DNA from: Hypomesus transpacificus
Lineage: Eukaryota; Chordata; Actinopteri; Osmeriformes; Osmeridae
Direction: 5' to 3'
Assembly (NCBI RefSeq): GCF_021917145.1
Contig: NC_061075.1
Span: forward strand, 7,153,240 to 7,217,239
DNA: 64,000 bases
Shown here: piece after piece, positions 37,631 through 47,636 of the stretch
Layout: every line of letters begins with the position of its first letter
Position numbering within the stretch: position 1 is the first letter of the stretch
The notes under the pieces: model-generated
Seen by the model: only the letters and a program-made list of their open reading frames with translations
Database searches by the model: none
Told to the model about the DNA's origin: nothing
Translations under genes and position numbers: made by a program

Positions 37631-40600
37631 CTAACCGTCTTGATGCTGCGTTGCTAACTGTGGATACAGTTTTTTGTAGCGTCCATGTGCAGCTGCACTG
37701 ATGATCACCTTGACGACAGCGGAGCCTTCATCTGCCTCAACGTTCACCTCCTGGACGGTTGCCTCCTTGTACAACCAACTGTCGATCGACACACACACAC
37801 AGGCACACACCCACTACTATAACAACCACCCTTGCAGTATACTGTAACCTATATGTCCATATTACTACACTGTATTCATCTCATTAATGATAGATAACAT
37901 TTAGATTGTTGGGGTGAAAGAATTACAGTAACTGCAGTGGATTGTAAAACCTCACCTTAACTGGGAGCTGCTAAGGTCTACTCTGAGGGCTAAGACTTGT
38001 TTTCCTGTTGACTTCACAATCGCCTCCTCGACAGTCTGCTTCAGTGTCTCAAGGCCATGCTCTCTCAAGGCAGAGATGGGCAGGGCGCTGGGCTCAGACA
38101 GCTCGTAGCTACAGTGAGGAGGACAGCATGAAGCTTTCATGAACATCAAACTCCCTTCCTTTTGCATCTCAATCAAGCCCTGGAAGGCTACCAGGCGGAG
38201 CGCGAGTGCGTTCATCAGACATGACAGTTCGCAGGATAACAGCTTTCTAGACTGCGTGAGAACGATCTCAAAGTGTATGACAATATCACTGCTCGTTGAG
38301 GTGTTGACGTTGGGGTGAGGGTTGATGTTGGGGTGAGGATGAATGTTGATCCTTACTTGTCGACCAGGTCAGTCTTATTGTGGACCTCTATCATGGAGCT
38401 GAGCAGCTTCTCTGGGATCTGCATGTTCTTCAGGACGTTCAGCACGTTCACCTTCTGGTTGACCGTCTCCGGATGGCTGATGTCTCGGACATGTAATATG
38501 AGGTCCTACGGAGAAGAAGGCATTCTCTGTGAGGATATGAGTCAGAGACAACCGCTTAGGAGAATGAATATGCACAGATCCATCCCATCCCCTCCAGGTG
38601 TTCATAAAGTGGTTTGGGGGCGTTGGGGCACTAGGACCTTGCAGAGCTACAGTGACATGACAAGGTCATCAGGGACTCTTCTGTGAGGTGTACATACGGA
38701 GAGCAGAGTCCTTAAGGGGTGACAGTGACATGACTAGCTAGGTAAGTCTCCAGTCAATGACTCTACATACAGAGGGGGTGACGGGGATATGGCGAGGCAG
38801 GCGGTCGTGCGTGGCATACGTACAGAGTGCGCCACGTCCTCCAGCGTGGCGGAGAAGGAGTCGATGAGCTGGTGGGGCAGCTGGGACAGGAAGCCGATGG
38901 TGTCGACGTACAGCACGGTCATGCGGCTGGGCAGCGGGCCCGCGTGGACGGTGACATCCAGGGTGGCGAACAGCTGGTCTCTGGGCTGCAGCGCCGCGTC
39001 GCCCGTCAGCGCTTTGATCAGGGTCGTCTTCCCTGGAGGGGACAAAGGGGGGGGGGGACGGGCGATGCGGCTCAGTGGGGGAGCACCGGGCCGCGGAGAT
39101 TCAGCTGTGTGGTGTGCGGTGGAGGCGTGCCTCACCGCAGTTGGTGTAGCCCATGACGGAGATGATGGGGAAGTCTCGGTGTTTGCGCTGGGACCGGAGA
39201 AGGTGCCTCTTCCTCCTCAGGCGCTCCAGAGCCGACCGGATCTTCAGCTCTCTCTCCTTCAACAGCCTCTGCTGCACCTCCAACAGAGTCTCGCCTTGGC
39301 GACCGGAAGGAGAGGGGGTGGAGGGGTTTCAGGGAAAAAAAAGATTTGTTGATTTTTGACAATGAGATGGGGAAAAGAGATGGGGAAAAGAGATCATAAA
39401 CACGATTGGTTTATTTGGTTCGCAGCGGCAGTGTTACCTGAACCCATGATGTATCTGGAGCCTCCTCCTTGCTGGTCCAAGTTAGACACTTCATGTTTTA
39501 AACGAGATCTGTCAACATAAATTGGTGTACAAATAATGTTATTAAATGGACGTTCATTATATTGACAGTAGATGGCGCTGTGGGCCTAACTGCATATTAC
39601 ATCTCAGATAATTTGTCACAGCATCTGAAAAAGATCAGTGTTTTTGAGCTTTGTATTGACTGGCTCTTTTAGTACCGTAACAATGGTATCTCTGCCAGAG
39701 AGATCTGAAGTTTGGCCTCCTTGGTTCGAGCATTGCACCGGAAGATGTGAAGGACTACTGAATATCTGTCAAGCACCTTCACACCCCAGGCTTCCTCCAA
39801 ATCCCTCTGAGGAGACAGGAAACATGGTCACAGACAGAACTGACAACACGGTCGTCCTCCGCCTTGGGACAAACACAGGCTTACCTCAGAGACAGGGGAC
39901 AGACGCTCCACGTTGACGAACACAGCTGTCACACCTGGCGTTCTCCTGATGTGCTCTGGAAAGAAAACAGGCATTTCACTTACATCTCATGCCATGGAGA
40001 GAAACAGGAAGTCATAGATCGAATAAGAAGGTGGTAGGAGCAGACCTGTGAGAATCTCAAAGTTCCCCTTGCCGAAGATCCTCTTACTCTCGGGAGTCTT
40101 GGTGGAGAGGATGATCTTGTCCACCACTCTCCAGTTCTGCAAAGTGTTCACCAGACCCACCGCCTCCTCCATCATCAGATTGGCTGGGAAAGAAGACGAG
40201 AGGAGACATAGGGAGTTGGGGACGCTAGCTATCTAGCATGCAAGAAGGATAGTTTCCAAAGACTCAGTGCTGTTCTTTACAACCGTGGCTGTTTGTTGTT
40301 TAGATTTTTTACCTGTGGTCAGGTACTGTTTTTTCTTCCCCCATTTCACATCCGGATGGACGATGAAGATCCGGTGGTCTCCATCTCCGATACCTGACGG
40401 AATATGTTGCTGGAAGAGTTCCTCTACCTCGCTATCATCAATGACATCATCTTGTCCATCCTCCTCTTCCTCACTGTCCCCTGAGTACGTTTTACTCTTT
40501 AACTTACGCAGTGATTTTGAAAACGTTCTACATAGCAAGGGGTAAACCATTCGTTGTCCATACTGTGTCTTAACAAGTCCGTGGCATAGTGACTTGTGAC

Positions 40601-40760
40601 CTCTGAAGTTCTTTGCAGATAACTTCGAGGAGTTTCGTGTGTAGGAGTCCCAGAAAGGTTTGTTTAAACTCCATGCATACGTCCTCTTTGGAACACAGCG
40701 TGTTATTCTGCAAATATCAAAAATTCCGTACTTTAAGGCTAACATCGTATAGTTGCCCAT
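37631..40760 (-). CDS. gtpbp6: Putative GTP-binding protein 6 (HflX-type, mitochondrial)
   Basis: HflX-family GTPase that splits and helps assemble mitochondrial ribosomes (known for human GTPBP6). Exons on the minus strand: 40313-40760, 40046-40183, 39885-39955, 39676-39806, 39438-39508, 39136-39294, 38824-39032, 38357-38505, 37956-38108, 37631-37778, giving 558 residues. Seen: basic, Ser-rich N-terminus suited to mitochondrial targeting; acidic stretch SGDSEEEEDGQDD; HPDVKWG; HflX N-domain (STKTPESKRIFGKGNFE); RLRRKRHLL coiled region; G1 GYTNCGKTTLIKALTG, split between exons 6 and 7; G3 DTIGFLSQLP; and G4 NKTD. An internal Met at codon 6 is an alternative start. Convergent with plcxd1, the arrangement of the human PAR1 genes. 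Confidence 0.95.
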
Positions 40761-41211
40761 CTACATTTGTAGGACACAGAGTAAAATGTGTATCTAAATG
40801 TAGGTAATTTGTTGACATCCTTGCTGTCAAACGACGGATACCCCTTAAGCAAAGCGCATGTCGGTTCTGACAGCTTCTTTGTTTGTCTTTTCCGGTACAA
40901 CCAAAAGCTTTGAATGTCGATTGCTCCTCCTCGTGGTTGATGGAAGTAGTGAGCCAAATTTGGGGAAAGCTATTTGGCCGCAGTCATAAAATTGGCTGTT
41001 TAGAACACTAAGAAGGTAGACTACTTGAGTTCTTGAGAAGAACGTTCTTGCGCGAACGGTTTTGCAAGACCTCGGGGACGTAGAATGATGTGTGTTCTTG
41101 CAATGTGTTCTTGCAATGACTTCTGGGAAATCAGATGAGTTCTTGCTGTCTGTAGTTGGATCTGAAGGGGGTCCTGTGGGCTGCTCTAGGGTTGGGCCCT
41201 GTGGGCTTGGC
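40761..41211. other. gtpbp6 upstream region
   Basis: About 450 bp with the gtpbp6 promoter presumed. A short local repeat TGTGTTCTTGCAATG appears twice near 41091-41115. No gene recognised. Confidence 0.5.
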
Positions 41212-41412
41212 CCCTTTACATTTACATTTATTCATTTAGCAGACGCTCTTATCCAGAGCGACTTACAGTAAGTACAGGGACATTACCCCCGAGGCAAGTA
41301 GGGTGAAGTGCCTTGCCCAAGGACACAACGTCATTTAGGCGGGGCAGGGAATCAATCCGGCAACCTTCTGATTTCTAGCCCGACTCCCTCACCGCTCAGC
41401 CATCTGACCCCC
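41212..41412 (-). mobile_element. tRNA-derived SINE, near full length
   Basis: Inverted copy of the window's SINE family: tail (TTTAGCAGACGCTCTTATCC) at the left and tRNA-like head (inverse of GTCAGATGGCTGAGCGG) at the right. Its head directly abuts the 3' end of the htatsf1 retrocopy. Confidence 0.92.
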
Positions 41413-41424
41413 CCTTTCCCCTCT

Positions 41425-42215
41425 AGATAATTGGCCCAGCCCTTCAGCCTCTCCTCTCACTCCCTCGAGGTCTCCTCCACTGATAGTCTGTGGTACCGTC
41501 CCAGAGCTGGGCCGACAGCTTGCGTCCCCCGAACCAGCCCCCCCTCCAGGGCCGCCTGGCACACATCGCCGTCCTCCGGCTCCTTGAACGCTACAGATGC
41601 CACGCCGTCAGGATGGCGATCAGAGAGGATGACCTTCTTCACCTGAACCAAACTTCTCACACTCCGTCCTCAGGTCATCCCGGATCTCGTTCAGAACCAG
41701 AGGGTCTTCATCGAAGTTGCTGGGGTGGAACATGTTCTGGATTATAAGAACACGCTTGTGTCTCTTTCTCACCTCCCCCTTCTTCTCCGGTCGCCAGTCC
41801 AGCAGCTTCTTCCTGTGCTCCTTGCTCTTATTCTTGCTGGAGTCGTACTGGCCCTTCAGCTCAAACCTGGCTGCCTCCACGTGGAGCTTGTAGCCCCACA
41901 CCTCCGACTCATCTGTCAGACGCAGAGCCAGGGCCACCGACTCTTTCTTGAGGTAGCAGCAGAGGCCGTCTCCCTTCTGGTTGCCCTGGTGATCCTTGTA
42001 CAGCTTGACCCTGTACTCCTCAGTCATGGGGTCTCTCATGACAATGCCACACTAGACATGAGCTCCACAAACTCCTCCGTGGAGTGTGTCTGGAGGCAGG
42101 CCTGACACATATACGTTGGTTTTGTCTTTGTCTACATCAAAACATTCTGGATCTGCTTTCCTCTTCTCTCCCTTCTGTTTGGCCTCCTTTCCTGGGCCTG
42201 GTTCAGGTTATTGGT
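41425..42215 (-). pseudogene. htatsf1: Processed pseudogene of HIV Tat-specific factor 1 (htatsf1)
   Basis: Continuous intronless similarity to the middle of HTATSF1, a U2 snRNP-associated splicing factor with two RRMs. Reading the minus strand: KTNVYVSGLPPDT (RRM1 start), then after frame disruption MRDPMTEEYRVKLYKD, GDGLCCYLKKESVALALRL, GYKLHVEAARFELKG, LLDWRPEKKGEVRKRH, FHPSNFDEDPLVLNEIRDDL, then in another frame VKKVILSDRHPDGVASVAFK and VEETSRE followed by a stop. At least two frameshifts and an in-frame stop (within RRM1, near 41660, and at SRE/EERL) break it. The N-terminal about 100 residues and the acidic C-terminal tail are missing. Retroposed host gene fragment; the parent gene is not in this window. 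Confidence 0.92.
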
Positions 42216-42569
42216 GAGGTTCGGGTGTTCTTGGTGACTTGTGTTCTTTGGATTGGAACTGTACTTGGGCAATGAAAGATGACGTCAAACGGGTTCACAA
42301 GAACACAAGAAGGAGAAACACGTGGATTGATAAACAGCCAACATATCATAGTTGACGCTTATCCCTCCCTTCCCTCCACCTTTCTTTTTGTGGAGAAGAT
42401 CCACTGCATTCATCATCATGCTTCCCAAACTGGGAACTCTACAAATCAGGAACCCTCGGGGTTCATGATGTCACTCATTAAATATTGTTGGTTTACATAA
42501 CCCAACTGATAGCCTATATAGGCTGCACCCATTGACATATATACCTAGACCAAGCTACGGAGGACTTTA
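42216..42569. other. Spacer between htatsf1 retrocopy and adi1 duplicate
   Basis: About 350 bp with no recognised gene or repeat. Confidence 0.5.
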
Positions 42570-42764
42570 AAGAAGAAGAAGAACCAACAAAAACATTTTT
42601 CAATCGAAACACTACACAGTCGACTATGGCTTTAGATGCATGGTATATCGACGACTCTGATGAAAATCAACGAATGCCTCATAGACTGAATCAAAACCAA
42701 CCCGTGTCTTGTGAAGACTTTTCAAAAGCTTGGCATTTTCTTCTTTAAGGTAATATGATAGACC
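42570..42764 (+). pseudogene. adi1: Decayed duplicate of adi1 exon 1 with its 5' flank and donor
   Basis: The ATG at 42625 opens [18 protein letters not shown], almost the same as the real adi1 start at 43250, and the 5' flank (AGAAGAAGAAGAA...CAGTCGACTATGG) matches 43200-43252. The copy spans 125 rather than 123 bases: a net two-base insertion after CCCGTGTCTT shifts frame and brings a TAA at the old exon end. It retains a GT donor at 42750 but has no exons 2-4 behind it. Confidence 0.9.
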
Positions 42765-43110
42765 ATATCTACAGGCACTTGCAAAAGTACTCTGGGGTAT
42801 CAACCATTTTTGTGATTATTAATAAATAGCGTACAAACTTGAACTGATATATGCAGTGGATGTTTGGGATTGTTATCATTTCCCTTGATTGTTCGTCTAA
42901 ATAAGGGCCCAGGTATGGTGAAGCAGAAGTTGGTGCACAACCGACATTGCATAATATGACGTTAGATGTAACCTGGTTTATCAGTGGCAGCATCCTGGGA
43001 AAAACAGCCAACAGTCAGCATTATGGCCCACATGATTTCTCCTCGGCTTCCTGAGATTCAGTTCTTCAGGTAGCTTAAGCAGTCTTGGCCATTACAGGAG
43101 AGCCGATGTT
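42765..43110 (+). repeat. Remnant of duplicated adi1 3' flank plus B7-like exons 1-2
   Basis: Part one (42765-42990) matches 44913-45165, the flank after adi1: shared CACTTGCAAAAGTACTCTGG-like, TTGAACTGATATATGCAGTGG and GGTGCACAACCGA. Part two (43018-43110) matches the start of the B7-like gene: ATGATTTCTCCTCGGCTTCC against GGGATTTCTCCTCGGCCTTA at 45380, then GGCCATTACAGGAGAGCCG against GGCCATTATCGGAGAGCCG at 45540. Together with the exon at 42625 this is one collapsed copy of an adi1/B7 unit. Confidence 0.85.
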
Positions 43111-43249
43111 GAGCCGAAAGCGGACACTGAGGGGAAAAAACCTGAAGGTGGCAGTAATGTAACTTCGTGGATGCCAACTGCCGTCAAACCTCAAACAAGA
43201 AGAAGAAGAAGAACTGACAACATTTTTGTTCAACACTACAAAGTCGACT

Positions 43250-44673
43250 ATGGCTTTAGATGCATGGTATATCGACGACTCTGATGAAGATCAGCGAATG
43301 CCTCATAAACTAAATCCAAACCAGCCCGTGTCTTTGGAAGACTTACAAAAGCTTGGCATTTTCCACTTTAAGGTAGCTAAATGATATTGATAGCAATGCC
43401 TAGCAAAAATATGGCTATCAAACAGCTAAGTGTGAGTTTAATGTTTAACAAAGTGTGAGATTTTAATGAATGTGGCTCAGAAGTATTGAATGTGGCTCAG
43501 AAGTCTGCTGTTTCTGTGCAGTTCATGCATACTACTGGCCATTCTTATATTATGTTCTTATCCTTGGCCCTGCCTCGTCAGTCGCATATTGTCCAGAAAG
43601 TATTTATTTTTCACTCAAAATGTTAACTGCACCAGTATTAGTCTAAGCACACCAAATAATTAGTAGCCAAATATAAATTGTAAAATAAGTATATCAGTAG
43701 GCCTATGCAATTCCTTAACTCTCATAATGACCGTTTTCAACTAGCCCATACTACAGCAGCATAATACAATTCCTGAAATTCACATTTTCATCTGGCCTAC
43801 CCAATTATTTTTTTGGGGGTACCCCCGGCATAAACCCAAAGCTACAGTAAAAAGTATTGCCTATCCTGGAGCTAGTGCAAACACTTGTTTTCTGAACTCT
43901 TTACTTTCTTTTTCAGTTAAATGCTGATATTTATGAAACAGATCCTGAACTGGAGAAAATTAGAAAAGACCATGGCTTCTCATATTCAGATATCATAACC
44001 ATCGCCAAGGATACACTACCCAACTATGAGGAAAAGGTAATCATGCCAAGACCTGTGTCTACCAAGGTGTCTTTTCTGGCAGAAAAGCACTTGCTGGGGA
44101 GGGCTTCATCCCAGTGTTTTGTCAAGTTAATGCTGTCATAGAAACAAAACAAACTGATGACTCAGTTTGGATATCTTTAACCTGTCAGTGAAATGTTCTC
44201 CTGTCTTCCAGTTGAAGATGTTCTTTGAGGAACATCTCCATTTAGATGATGAGATCCGCTACATCTTGGACGGCAGAGCTTATTTTGACGTGAGGGACAA
44301 GGAAGATCGCTGGATCAGGATCTCTATGGTCAAGGGAGACCTGATTACTCTACCTGCTGGGATCTACCACAGATTTACTATGGATGAGACGGTACATGAA
44401 TGGCCCTTTACAAAAGTCACCTCAACTAGGTGATGTACCAATTGTAGCCTATATAAGAACTGGATGATTTTCACAGGATCACGTGGTCATTAGAAAATGC
44501 TTTAAAGGATTAACTGTAAATCAATGCCCAGTTTGCGTTTCTTTTCTCTCCCACAGAACTACACTAAAGCCATGAGGCTCTTTGTGGGGGAACCAGTGTG
44601 GAAGGCTTATAACCGACCAGCTGACCACACAGACATTCGTCAGCAGTATTTGAGCTCTCTCGGATGTGCCTAG
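43250..44673 (+). CDS. adi1: Acireductone dioxygenase (ARD)
   Basis: Cupin-fold metalloenzyme of the methionine salvage pathway; it oxidises acireductone to the 2-keto acid precursor of methionine (Fe form). Exons: 43250-43372, 43917-44036, 44212-44391, 44557-44673, giving 179 residues, the usual length. Seen: [40 protein letters not shown]; metal ligands in [16 protein letters not shown] (His-x-His and Glu); last ligand His in [24 protein letters not shown] near the end. All ligands are present and no break is seen. AATAAA signals follow near 44720 and 44980. It is preceded by a broken duplicate of its own exon 1 and followed by the B7-like gene. Confidence 0.97.
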
Positions 44674-44703
44674 GACGCAATAGCACTGACCAATGGATAG
44701 ACT

Positions 44704-44814
44704 CAGGGCTGGTCCGACCCAATAAACAAATTAAATATTTGTTTAAAAGAATGCCAATCAAAGGGCCCCCTACACTAATTTTGTTTAGGGCCCCTAAAGC
44801 CCCAGGGCTGGCCG
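44704..44814. mobile_element. Possible short DNA-transposon remnant
   Basis: 111 bp lying between direct repeats TGGATAGACT (44694-44703 and 44815-44824). The interior starts CAGGGCTGGTCCG and ends CAGGGCTGGCCG, with GGGCCCCCTA and TTTAGGGCCCCTAAA inside. The flanking repeat suggests a target duplication, but the terminal sequences are not clearly inverted, so the family is uncertain. Lies just after the adi1 stop, in its 3' UTR. Confidence 0.35.
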
Positions 44815-44912
44815 TGGATAGACTAGGGCCTACTGCACAGATATACACATTAGAATACTGTGTCACCAATCCTTTTAGCAATTGTTTGGGTGTATAAAAT
44901 AGAGTTATCAAT

Positions 44913-45165
44913 GATATCTACTGGCGCTTGCAAAAGAACTCTGGAGTATAACCCATCATTGTTATTTTGTTATTTTCAATAAATAGCCATCACACTTGAA
45001 CTGATATATGCAGTGGATGTTTGGGGTGGTTATCATTTCCCTTCATTGCTCGTAAAGGGAGTCACAAGTATGGTGAAACGGGCATGGTGAAACAGGCAAG
45101 GTGGTGCACGACCGATTTAACATTCCTATGACGTTGAATGTAAAGGTGTGTCAGTGGTAGACGAT
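44913..45165 (+). repeat. Second member of the adi1-flank duplication
   Basis: Partner of 42765-42990. This copy sits in its presumed original place between the adi1 3' end and the B7-like exon 1. Confidence 0.85.
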
Positions 45166-45359
45166 GCCTGGAGAAGAAAGTACACATCTTTCCCTCAAAG
45201 ATGCCGATCAAGGGACTAGCAGTGAAGAAAGAATGTAAGTTGAAGAAAGTAAATGGACAAGGTAACTAGGCTAATTCATTCTTAAATAAGGCTTGTGGTT
45301 GCCTTTTATCAACTTGACGGAGCCGACTAGCCGTGCGTAAAACTGCCCTGTGCGGGCAA

Positions 45360-47059
45360 ATGTCAGCATTGTGGCGCACGGGATTTCTCCTCGGCCTTAT
45401 GAGATTCAGTTCACCTTCAGGTAAGAAAGGTTTTGTTTCCTTTTTATACCTTTTATTTATACAAACGTGCAAAGGAGAGAGACGATTATCTGACTACTGT
45501 CCCTCCCTGCATCTCCACATACAGATGAAGAATGTGTCCAGGCCATTATCGGAGAGCCGGTCCTACTTCCGTGTATCTATGACGGAGCACTCTCGCTAAG
45601 CGCTCTAAACTTTTCGGCTGAATGGAGGAGAGCCAACGACGTGGTCCACAGGTCGGTCTGGGGACGGGGGAGCCAGGATAAATGGACAGTGTCCAGCAGA
45701 AACAGCACCCGAGTCTCAGAAACGGCTCCACAGACAGGCGACTTCTCCCTGCAGTTGTCCATGGTGGTCCCGGCAGATTCCAACACCTACAGCCTGTACC
45801 TCACATTCCCTGGGGGGAACCACAGCTCTCCGGTGTGCAAGGTGTGTCTGTGGACCGCAGGTCAGTGATGATGAAAGATAGTGGCGTAAGTTTGTTGTCA
45901 AATGTGTGGTACAGTTAAAAAAAAATACATAAACAAGGATGCAGCCGTTAAATACAAATTCAAAACTGGGTGGTGGGATAATGAAACCATTACTTCTGAT
46001 GAAATATCTATTTTGATTTACCTGGTCGGTATGACCGTACTGAACTAATACAGTTGCCATCATCTCTCCCCTCTCTCTCTCTCTATCTCTCTCCTCTCCC
46101 CCCCCCCCCGCAGCCAGTTTTTCGTTTCCGCTGCTGCTGAGGGAGGATGCGGGGGAAGGGGACGAGACGCGTTTCTTGTGTCACTCTAGAGGAGGTTTCC
46201 CCAAACCTGTTGTGCGCTGGCGGATCAACGAGACCGTGCAGCCTCCCGAGGGCTCAGTCTGGACAGACTTTGCACTTCTCCCCGAATCTCAGCTCTACAA
46301 CATCACCAGCCTTCTGGTGGTCAACATTTCCCAGGACGTTAGCGTGTCATGTAGCATAGAAAACCCGTCCATGAACGAGACCTTAACTTCCACCAGCAGT
46401 GAGTATGTCAATAATCTAACACAGGGCTTCAAGAGACATGAGAACGCAACTTCACAAATTTACATCCATCCCCAAGCGAATGTATTTGAGTTATTCACTG
46501 TTTGAGTGAATACGTGCATTACTCCTTATTCTAATAGCTTTTCTGCAGTGTTTTTTATACTAAAAATGAATGTGTCTCTTGAACCGTGCTCCTCTTTGTG
46601 ACCTTCTTCCTGGTCCTTAGATGGGGTCCAGCCCAGCCCTGTGGTGGGGAGAGCCACTGAAGCCTTGTGGGTATTCAGCACAGCTCTGTGTGTGGTAGTG
46701 TCAGCCATGGTGCTGGCTGCCCTAGCCTACCAGATCCAACAGGACAGGGCCCACAAGGACCAGAACACAGAAATGGGTATGTTTTTGTTCTTTTAATTCT
46801 ACTCTTCTATCATTGATTTACGCTATTCTACTGTTAGCCTTCTGAACACAACTGCCTTTTTTACTGTTGTTAGTATGCACTCAGCATGTGCACTCAATAA
46901 ATCCACAGATGCAACTGAAAGGTTATGGCATGGCTAGGTGTCTGTCTTATTTCTTATATTGTGTGTGAACCAGGGATGGGGGAGAGCTTTGAAGATGAAC
47001 CAGAGACTCGGATGGTGAAAGAGGAAGTGATGGACCCTCTAACTGAGACCAACCTGTGA
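45360..47059 (+). CDS. B7-family-like type I membrane protein with two Ig domains
   Basis: Predicted cell-surface immunoglobulin protein of the B7/butyrophilin class (T-cell co-signalling; HHLA2-like is the best guess, ICOSLG-like possible). Exons: 45360-45420, 45525-45860, 46114-46398, 46621-46776, 46974-47059, giving 307 residues with phase-1 introns typical of Ig genes. Seen: signal peptide MSALWRTGFLLGLMRF; V-like domain with VLLPCIYDG and AEWRRANDVVH; C-like domain with RFLCHSRGGFPKPVVRW and VSVSCSIEN; several N-glycosylation sequons (NFS, NST, NHS, NET, NIT, NIS); transmembrane helix in exon 4 (FSTALCVVVSAMVLAALAY); short acidic tail. In the V domain the usual F-strand Tyr-x-Cys is replaced by TYSLYLTF; cysteines appear later in PVCKVCLW. 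The spacing to adi1 is shared with the collapsed duplicate upstream. Confidence 0.8.
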
Positions 47060-47636
47060 TTAGAATGGAACACTAGAACATGTTTGTGATCACATGACCT
47101 TCAAACATTCTGGTTGAAGAGGAAATAAACTTCACACCATAGCCCACATTGTGCTCTGACAAGGTTACTCTTTGTAGATGTGTACTGCGCTGTACATACT
47201 GTGAATATGTACAGCTCTTGTATTGGTTGGATGTGTTGTACAAAGTTGTGGAAAGGACGGACGGTGTATTTTTTATTTTATTTGAATTGTAGGCTTTCAA
47301 AACACAGGACTTGCTTGTTCCCCTTTCGGCTCCCCTCTCTGTGACCTCTACTCTGTACTCTGTTGCCGTCTGTTGTGTTATAAAAAGTTCTGTCAATCTG
47401 GTCCTGCTCATTCATTGATATTCAAAGGACAAACAGTAAGCAGATACTTGCTGTGGCACCCAAGCTCATATACAAAATGCTCCATTTTCTGCTTGAAGGG
47501 GACATGTTACAGTGCAAAACTTTCAATACAAGCAGCTTGACATCTTTAACTAACTACTAAGGGCCTCTGATTGAAGTCGACATAATTAATCAAGCTTCCC
47601 CCGCCCTCAGTGTTTCCATGACAACGTGGCATGGGT
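47060..47636. other. Convergent 3' region of the B7-like gene and nit2
   Basis: AATAAA at about 47125 fits the B7-like transcript, only about 65 bases after its stop. The rest is the presumed nit2 3' UTR on the minus strand. No other gene seen. Confidence 0.5.

Noticed and set aside
38789-39352. Plus-strand frame of 187 residues
   Set aside because: Antisense to gtpbp6 exons 6-7.
41725-42105. Plus-strand leucine-rich frame of 126 residues
   Set aside because: Antisense shadow of the htatsf1 retrocopy.
43800-43870. TTTTTTGGGGGTACCCCCGGC in adi1 intron 1 as an element end
   Set aside because: No inverted partner or target duplication found nearby.
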